Positions 45,025 through 53,926 of a stretch of DNA of 64,000 nucleotides are shown one piece after another. The position numbers and the translations under genes were made by a program. The notes below the pieces were generated by a model, which had not been told where the DNA came from, did no database searches, and was given only the letters and a program-made list of their open reading frames with translations. The number at the start of each line of letters is the position of its first letter. The stretch's first letter is position 1. Origin of the DNA: Stutzerimonas stutzeri (GTDB lineage Bacteria > Pseudomonadota > Gammaproteobacteria > Pseudomonadales > Pseudomonadaceae); contig NZ_JAAMQZ010000011.1 of the NCBI RefSeq assembly GCF_013522825.1, positions 62,001 through 126,000 of the forward strand, written 5' to 3'.

Positions 45025-46261
45025 CCCTGAATTGGCTCAGGCCGTGCGGCACGAAGAACGCCGGCAGGAGGATCACGTCGAGCTGATTGCCTCCGAGAAC
45101 TATGCCAGCCCGCTGGTGATGCGCATCCAGAACTCGGTATTCACCAACAAGTATGCCGAGGGCTACCCCGGCAAACGCTACTACAGCGGCTGCGAGTACG
45201 TGGACGTGGCTGAACGCCTCGCCATCGAGCGCATCAAGGAGCTGTTCGATTGCGACTATGCCAATGTCCAACCCCATGCCGGCGCGCAGGCCAACGCGGC
45301 GGTGTTCCTGGCACTGGCCAACCCCGGCGACACCGTGATGGGCATGAATCTCGCCCAGGGCGGCCACCTGACCCACGGCAACCCGTCCAATTTCTCCGGC
45401 CGGCACTACAAGATCGTGCCCTATGGTCTCGACCCCGAGACAGGGTTGATCGACTACGACGAGATGGAGCGCATCGCGCTGGAAACGCGGCCGAAGATGC
45501 TGATCGGCGGCTTCTCCGCATATTCGCGTCACAAGGATTGGGCGCGTATGCGCGCCATCGCCGACAAGGTGGGCGCGATCTTTTGGGTAGACATGGCGCA
45601 CGTCGCCGGCCTGGTGGCGGCAGGCGAGTACCCGAATCCGTTGCCCCACGCCCATGTCGTCACCAGCACCACCCACAAGACCCTGCGCGGCCCGCGCGGC
45701 GGCATCATCCTCGCCAAGGGGCAGGACGAAGACCTCTACAAGAAGCTTAATTCCGCCGTATTCCCAGGTATCCAGGGCGGCCCGCTGATGCACGTCATCG
45801 CGGCCAAGGCGGTGGCCTTCAAGGAGGCGCTGCGCCCGGAATTCAAGTCCTACCAGCGCCAGGTGGTGACCAATGCCCGCGCGATGGCCGCTGTGCTCCA
45901 GGAGCGTGGCTACAAGATTGTTTCCGGTGGCACCGACAACCATTTGATGCTGATCGACCTGTCCGCCAAGCCCTACACCGGCAAGGACGCGGACGCAGCG
46001 CTGGCTGATGCCTACATCACTGCGAACAAGAATTCGGTACCCAACGACCCGCGCTCGCCGTTCGTCACGTCAGGCCTTCGCATTGGCACGCCCGCCGTGA
46101 CCACGCGCGGCTTCGGCGTGGCCGAGTGCGAACAGCTCGCGGGCTGGCTGTGCGACGTGCTGGATACACAGGAGGCTGGTGGTGATGCCCCGACGACAGT
46201 ACGTGACCGGGTACGCGAACAGGTGGTAGATCTTTGTCGCCGCCACCCCGTATACCGATAG
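44990..46261 (+). CDS. glyA: Serine hydroxymethyltransferase
   Basis: A 423-residue PLP enzyme that interconverts serine and glycine with tetrahydrofolate. Typical parts are [32 protein letters not shown], the HGNPSNFSG loop region, [10 protein letters not shown] and the PLP lysine in [14 protein letters not shown]. The length is that of bacterial GlyA. It starts within the end of trpA, with GAGG-like sequence (AGGACGAACCTCC) ahead, and closes the operon. Host genomes already carry glyA, so this is an ICE-borne additional copy. Serine supply could feed TrpB. Confidence 0.95.
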   Translation: MYDNALTLIDFDPELAQAVRHEERRQEDHVELIASENYASPLVMRIQNSVFTNKYAEGYPGKRYYSGCEYVDVAERLAIERIKELFDCDYANVQPHAGAQANAAVFLALANPGDTVMGMNLAQGGHLTHGNPSNFSGRHYKIVPYGLDPETGLIDYDEMERIALETRPKMLIGGFSAYSRHKDWARMRAIADKVGAIFWVDMAHVAGLVAAGEYPNPLPHAHVVTSTTHKTLRGPRGGIILAKGQDEDLYKKLNSAVFPGIQGGPLMHVIAAKAVAFKEALRPEFKSYQRQVVTNARAMAAVLQERGYKIVSGGTDNHLMLIDLSAKPYTGKDADAALADAYITANKNSVPNDPRSPFVTSGLRIGTPAVTTRGFGVAECEQLAGWLCDVLDTQEAGGDAPTTVRDRVREQVVDLCRRHPVYR

Positions 46262-46276
46262 ACGGATGGCTATTAC

Positions 46277-47167
46277 ATGGAATTGCGGCACCTTCGTTGT
46301 TTTGTCGTCTTGGCTGAGGAGTTGCATTTCACACGTGCTGCGGAGCGCTTGCATATCGAACAATCCCCCCTGTCTCGAACGATCAAAGAGCTTGAGGATG
46401 AGTTAGGGGTAATACTTTTTGACCGAAACCGTCGAGGCACTGCACTGACCCCCGCTGGCGCCGCGTTCTTGCAGGATGTCCGCAGGCTGTTCACTGTCCT
46501 GGAGCATGCACGGGAGAACGTCCGGGCGGTCGCGGCAGGCCTGCGAGGGAGCCTGCGCATTGCCGTTTCCGATGGTGCGACCGATCCTCGGCTCTCGGCG
46601 TTTCTGGCCCGTTGCCGCGTAGAGGAGCCGGAAGTCGAGATACGTCTGGCCGAAGTGCCTCTAGCGGAACAATTGCGCGGCTTGCGATCAGGCGACTTCA
46701 CGATTGGCTTCGCACATACTGCCGACGTCGGTGACGGCCTTGTTGCGGAACCGATCTGGCGAGACCCGCTGGTGGTCGCCGTGCCAGCCCGGCACGAACT
46801 GCTCGCCCACAAGGAGGTTCCGCTTCATGAGCTTGGGAGCCATCCGCTCGTCTTGTGCGACCCACAGGTATGCGAAGGTTACTGCCTTCAACTGTCGAAG
46901 CTCCTGCAGCCTCTGAAGCACAAGCCGAATGTTGTCGAGCACGCGTCCTCGCTGGACATGATGCTTACCCTGGTTGGTGCAGGCTACGGCGTGGGCTTCA
47001 CAACGACGACCAGGATCGCAGGCTACCAGCGGCCGGATGTCGTGATCCGTCCCTTGGCGGTGGAATCTGCAGTCATCACTACCTACTTGCTTTGGTCCGA
47101 AAACAGCCGTTTGTCGGTTTCGTTGGAGCGGTTCATCGCTCGCCTACGCGACCGTTTGAGCGACTAA
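46277..47167 (+). CDS. LysR-family transcriptional regulator
   Basis: A 296-residue LysR protein. The N-terminal helix-turn-helix is MELRHLRCFVVLAEELHFTRAAERLHIEQSPLSRTIKELEDELGVILF, quoted in part by its landmarks LRHLRCFV, FTRAAERLH and SPLSRTIKELE. The effector domain begins near RGSLRIAVSDGATDPRLSAF and ends LSVSLERFIARLRDRLSD. It follows glyA by 15 bp on the same strand and may be transcribed with the operon. A LysR effector-only protein lies 0.4 kb downstream. Target genes cannot be deduced, though the PLP operon is the nearest candidate. Confidence 0.9.
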   Translation: MELRHLRCFVVLAEELHFTRAAERLHIEQSPLSRTIKELEDELGVILFDRNRRGTALTPAGAAFLQDVRRLFTVLEHARENVRAVAAGLRGSLRIAVSDGATDPRLSAFLARCRVEEPEVEIRLAEVPLAEQLRGLRSGDFTIGFAHTADVGDGLVAEPIWRDPLVVAVPARHELLAHKEVPLHELGSHPLVLCDPQVCEGYCLQLSKLLQPLKHKPNVVEHASSLDMMLTLVGAGYGVGFTTTTRIAGYQRPDVVIRPLAVESAVITTYLLWSENSRLSVSLERFIARLRDRLSD

Positions 47168-47192
47168 CGGAGCCCTCCGCAGACAGTCAGCC

Positions 47193-47486
47193 TCAAGAAT
47201 TGGTGCCGGAGCCAAGATTGCGCTCCGTTACCGCCATCAGTTCGGCGGCACTTAGCCCGAGCGCGGCGGCGATTTTCAATATCAGCGCCAGTGTAGGCAT
47301 ATGTCCTCCACGCTCAATCTTGCCCATGTGAGAGCGCTCGACTCCAGCCAGGCTTGCCAGCTCTTCCTGAGCGATTCCTTTTTCCATGCGCGCGGCGCGC
47401 ACAGCGTTCCCGAAGGCCAGCGCTGGCTCGGCTTCAAATGTGGTGGTGCCTGGGGGACGGCCTCGTTGAACTGTACGCTTCTGCAT
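47193..47486 (-). CDS. XRE-family transcriptional regulator
   Basis: A 97-residue DNA-binding protein with one helix-turn-helix: AVRAARMEKGIAQEELASLAGV, then ERSHMGKIERGGHMP and TLALILKIAAALGLSAAEL, the standard XRE pattern. It is convergent with the LysR gene and divergent from the LysR effector-only gene. The short palindromic sites at 47515-47535 are about 30 bp upstream of its start codon and probably its operator. Its targets may include itself and the divergent gene. Confidence 0.88.
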   Translation of the reverse strand: MQKRTVQRGRPPGTTTFEAEPALAFGNAVRAARMEKGIAQEELASLAGVERSHMGKIERGGHMPTLALILKIAAALGLSAAELMAVTERNLGSGTNS

Positions 47487-47514
47487 TGACAGAAGCGTCG
47501 ATCAGACGAGAGAA

Positions 47515-47535
47515 TTTAACCACGTTAAATTTAAC
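47515..47535. promoter_or_regulatory. Probable operator: overlapping TTTAAC inverted repeats
   Basis: TTTAAC (47515-47520), CAC, GTTAAA (47524-47529) and TTTAAC (47530-47535) make two overlapping palindromes in the 106 bp between the divergent XRE and LysR-like genes. A TATGAT box for the rightward gene follows at 47543-47548. The site is a good candidate for XRE binding. Confidence 0.55.
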
Positions 47536-47592
47536 TCATTGTTATGATATCGGGTTGCTTTTTTGATCCGATGGATTACATGGGAGGCTTTC

Positions 47593-48234
47593 ATGTACGA
47601 CGCCACTGACACGGCTTCCCATTTCAAGCTCGCGATAGCACCAGGCGTGCCGTCGTCATGTCTTTCTATGCTGTTTGCCATGCAGCGAGCGGAGGAGCCG
47701 GAAGTCACCATGGCGTTTTTCGAGGTCACGGATGACAATTTGGCCGCAGGGCTGCGTGAAGGCCGCTACGATGCGGGGATGTCGTTTCAGGATGTGAGCG
47801 ACCCGTCCCTGAGCAGCCAGCCACTGTGGAGCGAAAATATGGCTGTTGCCGTGCCATCGCAATTCCACTTGCCGAACCAAGCGAAGCTGTCGATCGCCGA
47901 GTTGCGTAACTACCCCCTGTTTCGCTGGCAAGCAGAGGCCTGCCCCTTGCTGGATCGGCATCTATCTTCTTTAGCGCCGGCGGACCAGCAGCACATTCAG
48001 CACGTGACTTCGTTCGAGTTGTTGGCACTGTGGGTTGCAGCGGGCCATGGTGTTGGTGTCTCCGCTCAATCGCGCATCGAGCGCGCCGATGGTTGGGGAA
48101 TCACGATGCGGCCACTCTCGGATGGCCCGTACGAGATCGTGACGCATTTGCACCGTCCCCAAGGGGTACTCAACTCCGTTTCAGATCGATTCGAGCGCAG
48201 AGCGCTGCAGATTGCCAAGGCAGGCACCGCCTGA
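47593..48234 (+). CDS. LysR-type substrate-binding domain protein lacking the DNA-binding domain
   Basis: A 213-residue protein that aligns with the effector half of LysR regulators only: HFKLAIAPGVPSSCLSML, EPEVTMAFFEVTDDNLAAGL, GRYDAGMSFQDV and WVAAGHGVGVSAQSRIE. The ATG at 47593 has GGGAGG upstream, so it is a genuine short gene and not merely a truncated frame, although there is no helix-turn-helix sequence upstream. Similar stand-alone proteins are common beside the integrase of ICEs of this family. It might bind a ligand or titrate a LysR partner, for example the one at 46277. That role is inference. Confidence 0.8.
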   Translation: MYDATDTASHFKLAIAPGVPSSCLSMLFAMQRAEEPEVTMAFFEVTDDNLAAGLREGRYDAGMSFQDVSDPSLSSQPLWSENMAVAVPSQFHLPNQAKLSIAELRNYPLFRWQAEACPLLDRHLSSLAPADQQHIQHVTSFELLALWVAAGHGVGVSAQSRIERADGWGITMRPLSDGPYEIVTHLHRPQGVLNSVSDRFERRALQIAKAGTA

Positions 48235-48291
48235 CCGAGAACCTGGCGACCGAAGCAGGCTCGCCCCGATCGCCGGTCACTCCATTGGCCT

Positions 48292-50223
48292 TCAAGCGTC
48301 TTCAAGCACCAACGTGCTATCTACCAGTCGGCGAACGCTCTGCCGTACCTGCTCGGGGATAGACCCTGGCAAGACAGCCTCGGGAATATCGGCAGGTTGC
48401 TCATCGTTCGCAATGGTATGGACAACTACGGTCAGATTGGCCGGCGTCACCACGTCGATGGCTGCACGATCACCCAACTCCGGGTGCGGCCGGGTCAGCA
48501 TACGGTAAAGCTCCCACGAGTCTGCTTCCGGACACTGTTTCATGAGCGCCAGGGCCAGCTTGTGCTTGAGCGGCACCAGTTGCCAATCGGGAACGCGCTG
48601 CCCCCGGTTGCCCAGGCTAATGGACAGCAGTTTGCCAGCCTTCAGTTCGCGGTTGATCTGATCCTTGGACTTCCCGGCCAGCTTGCCGAACAGTGGAACC
48701 GGCAGATTGTTCGGCGATTCGTAGATGGCGAGCATTTCTTCGCGCTCACGCTGGATTGCAGACACTTCCGGCTCCGGCGCCCGACTAGGGGGCGGAGGCA
48801 CTTGCGAGAGCCTCTGGAACGTGGCCCCGGCAGTGTTCGGCGTCACCACGATGGGCATAGCCGCTACGGGCGGAACGGGAACGGCAGAGGAATCCTCCAC
48901 AATGGTGGCAGCACCTTCCGCTTCTGCCATCGCCGGCACCCCATCGATACGGATGGTGAGATGCGCGCTTGCCGCTTCCACCTGGCCCTGTTCGAGCAGA
49001 TCTAGGCGGTCGGCCCAGTCCTGCATCATCCGGCGGCGCGGCTCCACGTATTTGGCGTGGTTGTAGGCCGAACTCACCTTGTTCGGATCGGAGTGCGAAA
49101 GCTGCGCGTCCACCCAAATCTTGGGGTAGCCGATCTCGTTGAGCGCCGTAGAGATGGTTCCGCGGATGCCGTGGCCGGTCAGTTGATCCTCGTAGCCCAT
49201 CCGTTTCAAGGCGGCGTTGAGGGTGTTCTCGCTGATGCGCTTCTTGAGTTCGCTGCGATGCGCCAGCAAGTATTGCTGGGCCGGCCGCATCACGCCCAGG
49301 AGGTAGCGAACGATCTCGGTGGCCTGCAGGGACAGCGGGACGATGTAGGGCGGCACATCCTGCGGGCGCTTGCCGGCTTTGCGCATCTCGTCCTGAAGCT
49401 GCTTGACGATCTGTGGTGGGATGATCCATAGCCTGCGATTGAGATCGAACTGATCCGGGGTCGCCAGGCGCAGTTCGCCGGTGCGCACACCGGTCAGAAG
49501 CAATAGCCGGATGCCGAGCTGAGTTTGCCAGCCGCGAGGGTTGTATAGCCTAAGCTTCTGGAGAAATGCGGGAAGCTCAGGCAGATGCAGGTAAGGATTG
49601 TGGTTCACCGGAGGTTTGGGCTCAGCCACCACATCCAAGTCCGTGGCTGGATTGGTTTCCATGCCTTCGACAATGACCAGGGCATAGCGGAATAACTGTC
49701 CCAGCCAGGTACGAACCTTTTCCGCGGTAGTAAAGGCCCTGCGCTGTTCGATCCTCGCCAGGACGCCCAGAAGCTGGGGCCGGCGAATGTCGTAGATCGA
49801 CATCTTCCCAAGGCTGGGCAACACATCCTTGTCGAAGATACGGAGGATCTGCGAGAGCGTGCTCTGACGGCCTTCCTTGAGTTCCTTGCGGCGATGCTCG
49901 ACCCAGGTATCGAAAACCGCCTTGAAGGTGTAATCGGAAGCCAGCTTGACCGCATGCCGTTTCTGCTTGCGATCGGTGTGGGGGTTGATGCCCTTGGCCA
50001 GCAGTGCCCGGGCCTCGTCGCGCAGAGAACGTGCCTCACGCAAGCCGACCTCGGGATAGTTGCCCAGGGAGATGCGTTTCTGCTTACCGAGCCAATAGTA
50101 GCGAAGGTGCCACGACTTGCCGCCAGTGGGGGCCACCACCAGGCCGAGGCCATCGGTGTCGGGTAGGCTGTAAGCTTTTTCAGCGGCCTTGGCTTGCCGC
50201 ACAGTCAGATCAGAGAGTGCCAT
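48292..50223 (-). CDS. intB: Tyrosine recombinase, ICE integrase (IntB13/P4 type)
   Basis: A 643-residue integrase that recombines the ICE with tRNA-Gly. Domains in order: arm-binding DUF4102 domain (MALSDLTVRQAKAAEKAYSL onward, ~1-95), core-binding domain (~100-200), and catalytic domain with Arg in LLTGVRTGELRL, HGIRGT as the second box, and the nucleophile Tyr in SSAYNHAKYVEPRR, preceded by LSHSDPNKV. After the catalytic domain (about residue 410) comes a ~230-residue extension, as in the 657-residue IntB13 of ICEclc. It is transcribed away from the adjacent tRNA attachment site. A perfect palindrome overlaps its ribosome-binding site. Confidence 0.95.
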   Translation of the reverse strand: MALSDLTVRQAKAAEKAYSLPDTDGLGLVVAPTGGKSWHLRYYWLGKQKRISLGNYPEVGLREARSLRDEARALLAKGINPHTDRKQKRHAVKLASDYTFKAVFDTWVEHRRKELKEGRQSTLSQILRIFDKDVLPSLGKMSIYDIRRPQLLGVLARIEQRRAFTTAEKVRTWLGQLFRYALVIVEGMETNPATDLDVVAEPKPPVNHNPYLHLPELPAFLQKLRLYNPRGWQTQLGIRLLLLTGVRTGELRLATPDQFDLNRRLWIIPPQIVKQLQDEMRKAGKRPQDVPPYIVPLSLQATEIVRYLLGVMRPAQQYLLAHRSELKKRISENTLNAALKRMGYEDQLTGHGIRGTISTALNEIGYPKIWVDAQLSHSDPNKVSSAYNHAKYVEPRRRMMQDWADRLDLLEQGQVEAASAHLTIRIDGVPAMAEAEGAATIVEDSSAVPVPPVAAMPIVVTPNTAGATFQRLSQVPPPPSRAPEPEVSAIQREREEMLAIYESPNNLPVPLFGKLAGKSKDQINRELKAGKLLSISLGNRGQRVPDWQLVPLKHKLALALMKQCPEADSWELYRMLTRPHPELGDRAAIDVVTPANLTVVVHTIANDEQPADIPEAVLPGSIPEQVRQSVRRLVDSTLVLEDA

Positions 50224-50231
50224 TTTGAGCT

Positions 50232-50249
50232 CCTAAGTCGCGACTTAGG
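50232..50249. promoter_or_regulatory. Perfect 18 bp palindrome over the integrase ribosome-binding site
   Basis: CCTAAGTCGCGACTTAGG is fully self-complementary. On the integrase mRNA its 3' arm ends in CTTAGGAG, which is the Shine-Dalgarno sequence for the ATG at 50223. It could be a dimer operator, or a stem of six base pairs that hides the ribosome-binding site. Confidence 0.6.
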
Positions 50250-50380
50250 CTCAATGCTCGTCACTGTTCCCATCCAACCCCAGCAACAACCCGGAACCGG
50301 CACCCCCCGCATTCTTTGGCCTCAATTTTGGCCTTAAAAACGCTGGCTGTAGGTGGATTTCAGTGGCTTTTGCTGGAACG

Positions 50381-50406
50381 AAAAAAGGGCCTTTCGGCCC
50401 TCTTTT
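50381..50406 (-). terminator. Terminator downstream of tRNA-Gly
   Basis: On the reverse strand the sequence reads AGGGCC, GAAA loop, GGCCCT, then a run of T residues: a compact Rho-independent terminator about 48 bp past the tRNA 3' end. It is also T-rich in the other direction. Since it lies on the ICE side of the attachment site, it is supplied by the element. Confidence 0.75.
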
Positions 50407-50448
50407 CAAAGACTTACAGACGTCAGTGGAAGTCTGTAGATCATAAAT

Positions 50449-50524
<76 letters not shown>

Positions 50525-50593
50525 ATCGTCTTGGTGACGGGCGCCATTTTATATCTTCGGCGCCAGCCGTCAAGCCCTTGATTAAAAAAGTCT

Positions 50594-51151
50594 TTATTTC
50601 TTTTCTGTCGGGCTCAGATGAGGCCATGCCGCCATCAGGTAGTTGACCATCGACCACAGCGTCAGCCCCGCCGCAATGATCAGCAAGGCATAGCCGGCAC
50701 CCACCCAGATCGTCATCAGCGGCGGATTTGCCAGCAGGATGATGAGCGCCACCATCTGTGCGGCGGTTTTCCATTTACCCAGGCTGGACACCGCCACCTG
50801 CGCTCGCGCGCCCAGTTCGGCCATCCACTCGCGCAGGGCCGAGACGACGATCTCGCGACCGATGATGATCGCCGCCGGCAAGGTCAGCCAGAGGTTCGCA
50901 TGCTCCTCGACCAGCAACACCAGAGCCACCGCCACCATCAGCTTGTCGGCAACCGGATCGAGAAAGGCGCCAAAGGGGGTGCTCTGCTTCAGCCGTCGCG
51001 CCAGATAGCCATCCAGCCAGTCCGTCACGGCGGCAATTGCAAACACTGCGCTGGCTGCCAGATAGCTCCATTTGAAGGGGAGATAGAACAGCAGGACGAT
51101 GATTGGTATCAGCAGCACACGCAACACGGTGAGAATGTTTGGAATGTTCAT
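50594..51151 (-). CDS. pgsA: CDP-diacylglycerol-glycerol-3-phosphate 3-phosphatidyltransferase
   Basis: A 185-residue membrane enzyme that makes phosphatidylglycerol phosphate. The CDP-alcohol phosphotransferase signature DG-x2-AR-x8-G-x3-D-x3-D is complete in [20 protein letters not shown] followed by VADK. Four or so hydrophobic segments are visible. It lies downstream of uvrC on the same strand and upstream of tRNA-Gly, the standard Pseudomonas order, and identifies this side of the att site as host chromosome. Confidence 0.97.
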   Translation of the reverse strand: MNIPNILTVLRVLLIPIIVLLFYLPFKWSYLAASAVFAIAAVTDWLDGYLARRLKQSTPFGAFLDPVADKLMVAVALVLLVEEHANLWLTLPAAIIIGREIVVSALREWMAELGARAQVAVSSLGKWKTAAQMVALIILLANPPLMTIWVGAGYALLIIAAGLTLWSMVNYLMAAWPHLSPTEKK

Positions 51152-51184
51152 TGATACCAGCGATCCGCGAATTTGAAGGGGATT

Positions 51185-53005
51185 CTACTCACTGTGCAGG
51201 GTGGCATAAATCAACTCGGCAAGCTTTTTACTGATACCGGGCGCCTTGGCGATTTCCGGAAGGCTGGCGCGGTTCAATTCCTGCAGACCGCCGAAATGCT
51301 TGAGCAGCTCGCGACGCCGTTTCGGCCCGATACCCGGAACCTCTTCCAGCGTTGACGTGGTGCGTGCCTTGCCGCGTCGCGCACGGTGGCCGGTAATGGC
51401 GAAGCGATGCGCCTCATCGCGCACCTGCTGGATCAGATGCAGCGCCGGCGAATCTCCCGGCAGAGTGAATTCGTGTTCGGCATCATTGAGGTAGAGCGTT
51501 TCCAGCCCCGGCTTGCGGGTGACGCCCTTGGCCACGCCCAGCAGGATCAGATCGGGCACGGCCAGCTCCTGCAACACCTCGCGGGCCATGTTGAGCTGTC
51601 CCTTGCCGCCATCGACGAGCAATATGTCCGGCAGCTTGCCCGTCCCTTCGGCAGCCTTTTTGAAACGACGCGACAGGGCCTGATGCATCGCCGCGTAGTC
51701 ATCGCCCGCCGTCACGCCTTCGATGTTGTAGCGACGATAATCCGATTTCAGCGGTCCTTCCGGGCCGAAGACCACACAGGACGCCACTGTCGCCTCGCCA
51801 CTGGAATGGCTGATATCGAAACACTCCAGCCGCGTCGGCGGTTCGTCAAGCTCCAGCGCTTCGGCCAGCGCCTGAAAACGTGCGGCCAGATGCTGACGAC
51901 TCGCCAGCCGCGCAGCCAGCGCCTGCTCGGCATTGGTCAGTGCCAGCTGCTGCCAGCGCGCGCGCGTTCCACGGACGCGATGGGTAATGGCAAGCTCCTC
52001 GCCGCGTAACTCGATAATGGCGCTGATCAGGGTGGCGAAGCCTTCATGGATGCTGTTGACGATCAGCTCGGCAGGCAGCTCCCGCTCCATCGAGCCCAGA
52101 TAATACTGTTCGAGAAAAGCCTGCAGCACGTCGCTGACGCTTTCCTCGATGGCCACCTGGGGAAAGAAGTTCTTGCTGCCCAGCACCCTGCCGCCACGCA
52201 CGCTGATCAGATGGACACAGGCGCCGCCGGGGCTTACCACCGCCGCGACGATATCGACATTGCCACTGCCGCCTTCCATGCTCTGCTGGTCCTGAACGCG
52301 ACGAAGAAGCGCGATCTGGTCGCGAATTTCCGCGGCACGCTCGAAATCAAGCGCCATCGCGGCGGCTTCCATGCTGGCGGAAAGCTCTTCGGCCAAGGCA
52401 TTGCTGCGCCCTTCGAGGAACATCACTGAATGGCGCACGTCCTGGGCATATTCCTCGGCAGCGACCAGCCCCACGCAAGGCGCCTTGCAGCGCTTGATCT
52501 GGTATTGCAGGCAGGGACGGGTCCGGTTGCGGTAGAAGCTGTCTTCGCACTGGCGGACGAAAAAGGCCTTTTGCAACAGACTCAGGCTTTCGCGGATCGC
52601 TCCGGCGCTCGGGTACGGGCCGAAGTAGCGCCCGGATTCCTTTTTCGCGCCGCGATGAATGCTCAGGCGTGGGAAATCGCCGCTGGACAGAAAGACGTAA
52701 GGGTAGGATTTATCGTCGCGCAGCAGGATATTGTAAGGCGGTCGCCACTGCTTGATCAGCGTCTGCTCCAGCAGCAGCGCCTCGGTCTCGTTCGCCGTGA
52801 TGGTGATTTCGATCTGGGCGATCCGGGCCACCAGCGCCGCCGTCTTGGGGGCCTGCCCGGTCTTGCGGAAATAGCTCGACAGGCGCTTCTTGAGGTTCTT
52901 CGCCTTGCCGACATACAGCAGCTTGGCCTCGCCATCGAACATCCGGTAGACACCGGGCCGCACACTGCAGGAAGCGAGAAATGCCGAAGAGTCGAAAGCG
53001 CTCAT
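51185..53005 (-). CDS. uvrC: UvrABC excinuclease subunit C
   Basis: A 606-residue UvrC that makes both incisions in nucleotide excision repair. The GIY-YIG domain is at the N-terminus ([26 protein letters not shown]), followed by a Cys cluster region ([17 protein letters not shown]), a UvrB-binding UVR segment near residue 205, an RNase H-like nuclease domain ([32 protein letters not shown]) and a C-terminal helix-hairpin-helix pair ([19 protein letters not shown]). The start codon overlaps the gacA stop, as in other pseudomonads. Confidence 0.97.
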   Translation of the reverse strand: MSAFDSSAFLASCSVRPGVYRMFDGEAKLLYVGKAKNLKKRLSSYFRKTGQAPKTAALVARIAQIEITITANETEALLLEQTLIKQWRPPYNILLRDDKSYPYVFLSSGDFPRLSIHRGAKKESGRYFGPYPSAGAIRESLSLLQKAFFVRQCEDSFYRNRTRPCLQYQIKRCKAPCVGLVAAEEYAQDVRHSVMFLEGRSNALAEELSASMEAAAMALDFERAAEIRDQIALLRRVQDQQSMEGGSGNVDIVAAVVSPGGACVHLISVRGGRVLGSKNFFPQVAIEESVSDVLQAFLEQYYLGSMERELPAELIVNSIHEGFATLISAIIELRGEELAITHRVRGTRARWQQLALTNAEQALAARLASRQHLAARFQALAEALELDEPPTRLECFDISHSSGEATVASCVVFGPEGPLKSDYRRYNIEGVTAGDDYAAMHQALSRRFKKAAEGTGKLPDILLVDGGKGQLNMAREVLQELAVPDLILLGVAKGVTRKPGLETLYLNDAEHEFTLPGDSPALHLIQQVRDEAHRFAITGHRARRGKARTTSTLEEVPGIGPKRRRELLKHFGGLQELNRASLPEIAKAPGISKKLAELIYATLHSE

Positions 53006-53649
53006 CAGTTGATGGTGTCGACCATGCCATGTCGCACCGCGAGCAGGGCCAGCTCGACGTCACTGGTAATCGAGAGTTTTTCGTAGATCCTGTAGCGATA
53101 GGTATTGACGGTCTTGGGCGACAGGCAAAGCTTGTCGGAAATGGCCTGGACCTTCTGGCAATTGGAAATCATCAGGGCAATCTGTATTTCCCGCTCCGAG
53201 AGCAGATCGAAAGGCGAGCCATTGAGTTTCGGCTGGAAGGATTTGAGCGCCAGCTGCTGCGCGATCTGCGGGCTGATGTAGCGTTGCCCGGCAAACACCA
53301 TCCGAATGGCCTGGATCATTTCTTCCAGCGCCGCGCCCTTGGTCAGGTAGCCGGCGGCTCCGGCTTGCAGCAGGCGCGTCGGGAAAGGATCTTCTTCACA
53401 GATGGTCACGGCGATGACCTTGATGTCCGGATGGCTGCGCAACAGTTTGCGGGTCGCTTCGAGACCGCCGATTCCGGGCATCTTGATGTCCATCAGAACG
53501 ACATCCGGTTTCAGCTCGCGCGACTTCCTGATCGCCGCCTCACCGGAGTCGGCTTGCCCAATCACCTGCAGGCCATCTATGTCGGCGAGCATCCGGGAAA
53601 TGCCTGTGCGTACCAGGTCATGGTCATCGACCACCAGCACCCTAATCAA
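53005..53649 (-). CDS. gacA: Response regulator GacA
   Basis: A 214-residue NarL-type regulator. The receiver domain has the phosphorylatable Asp in [10 protein letters not shown] (D54), with acidic VVDDHD at the N-terminus and the KGA lysine region. The C-terminal LuxR helix-turn-helix reads [14 protein letters not shown] and [17 protein letters not shown]. GacA with GacS activates small RNAs of the Rsm system, controlling secondary metabolism and biofilm. GacS is encoded elsewhere. It is translationally coupled to uvrC by overlapping stop and start codons, the classic arrangement. Confidence 0.97.
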   Translation of the reverse strand: MIRVLVVDDHDLVRTGISRMLADIDGLQVIGQADSGEAAIRKSRELKPDVVLMDIKMPGIGGLEATRKLLRSHPDIKVIAVTICEEDPFPTRLLQAGAAGYLTKGAALEEMIQAIRMVFAGQRYISPQIAQQLALKSFQPKLNGSPFDLLSEREIQIALMISNCQKVQAISDKLCLSPKTVNTYRYRIYEKLSITSDVELALLAVRHGMVDTIN

Positions 53650-53926
53650 TCAGACACCTCATTGCTGGTATTGAAGGCTCGCTTCACAAGCGCCAGACAT
53701 TACCAAAAAATGACCCATATACCCAGACCACACGTCTGTATATGGCCATATAGCATCACAACCGTAAGCAATCGGAGAAGGTTGCAGCATGAATATCGGT
53801 TGTTCTCGCACTCAAGCCCAAGGGGAGGACGGTGTCTTGTAATTACAAGGCACCGTCAGGACGGGAGACATCGAAGCGCGCCGAACGTTGCGAGGCAGTG
53901 GCCTCATGGCGCATCCATCACCGCTG
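53650..53926. other. Intergenic region between cus operon end and gacA
   Basis: About 277 bp, moderately AT-rich, holding the gacA promoter region and the 3' end of the cus operon. The palindrome at 53828-53857 is its most striking element. No gene is supported. Confidence 0.45.
53828..53857. promoter_or_regulatory. 30 bp near-perfect palindrome downstream of cusA
   Basis: The core CTTGTAATTACAAG is perfect, and the flanks GACGGTG and CACCGTC extend it to 30 bp with one mismatched pair. It lies 70 bp beyond the cusA stop and about 180 bp upstream of gacA. Without a following T run it may be an operator, or a Rho-assisted end of the cus message. Confidence 0.5.

Larger units (their letters stand above)
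50224..50448. promoter_or_regulatory. Integrase promoter and control region
   Basis: 225 bp between the integrase start and the attachment site. It holds the palindrome at 50232-50249, a terminator hairpin at 50386-50401, and an imperfect inverted repeat (CTTACAGAC at 50412-50420, GTCTGTAG at 50432-50439). In ICEclc the integrase promoter in the integrated form lies in this interval. Confidence 0.5.
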
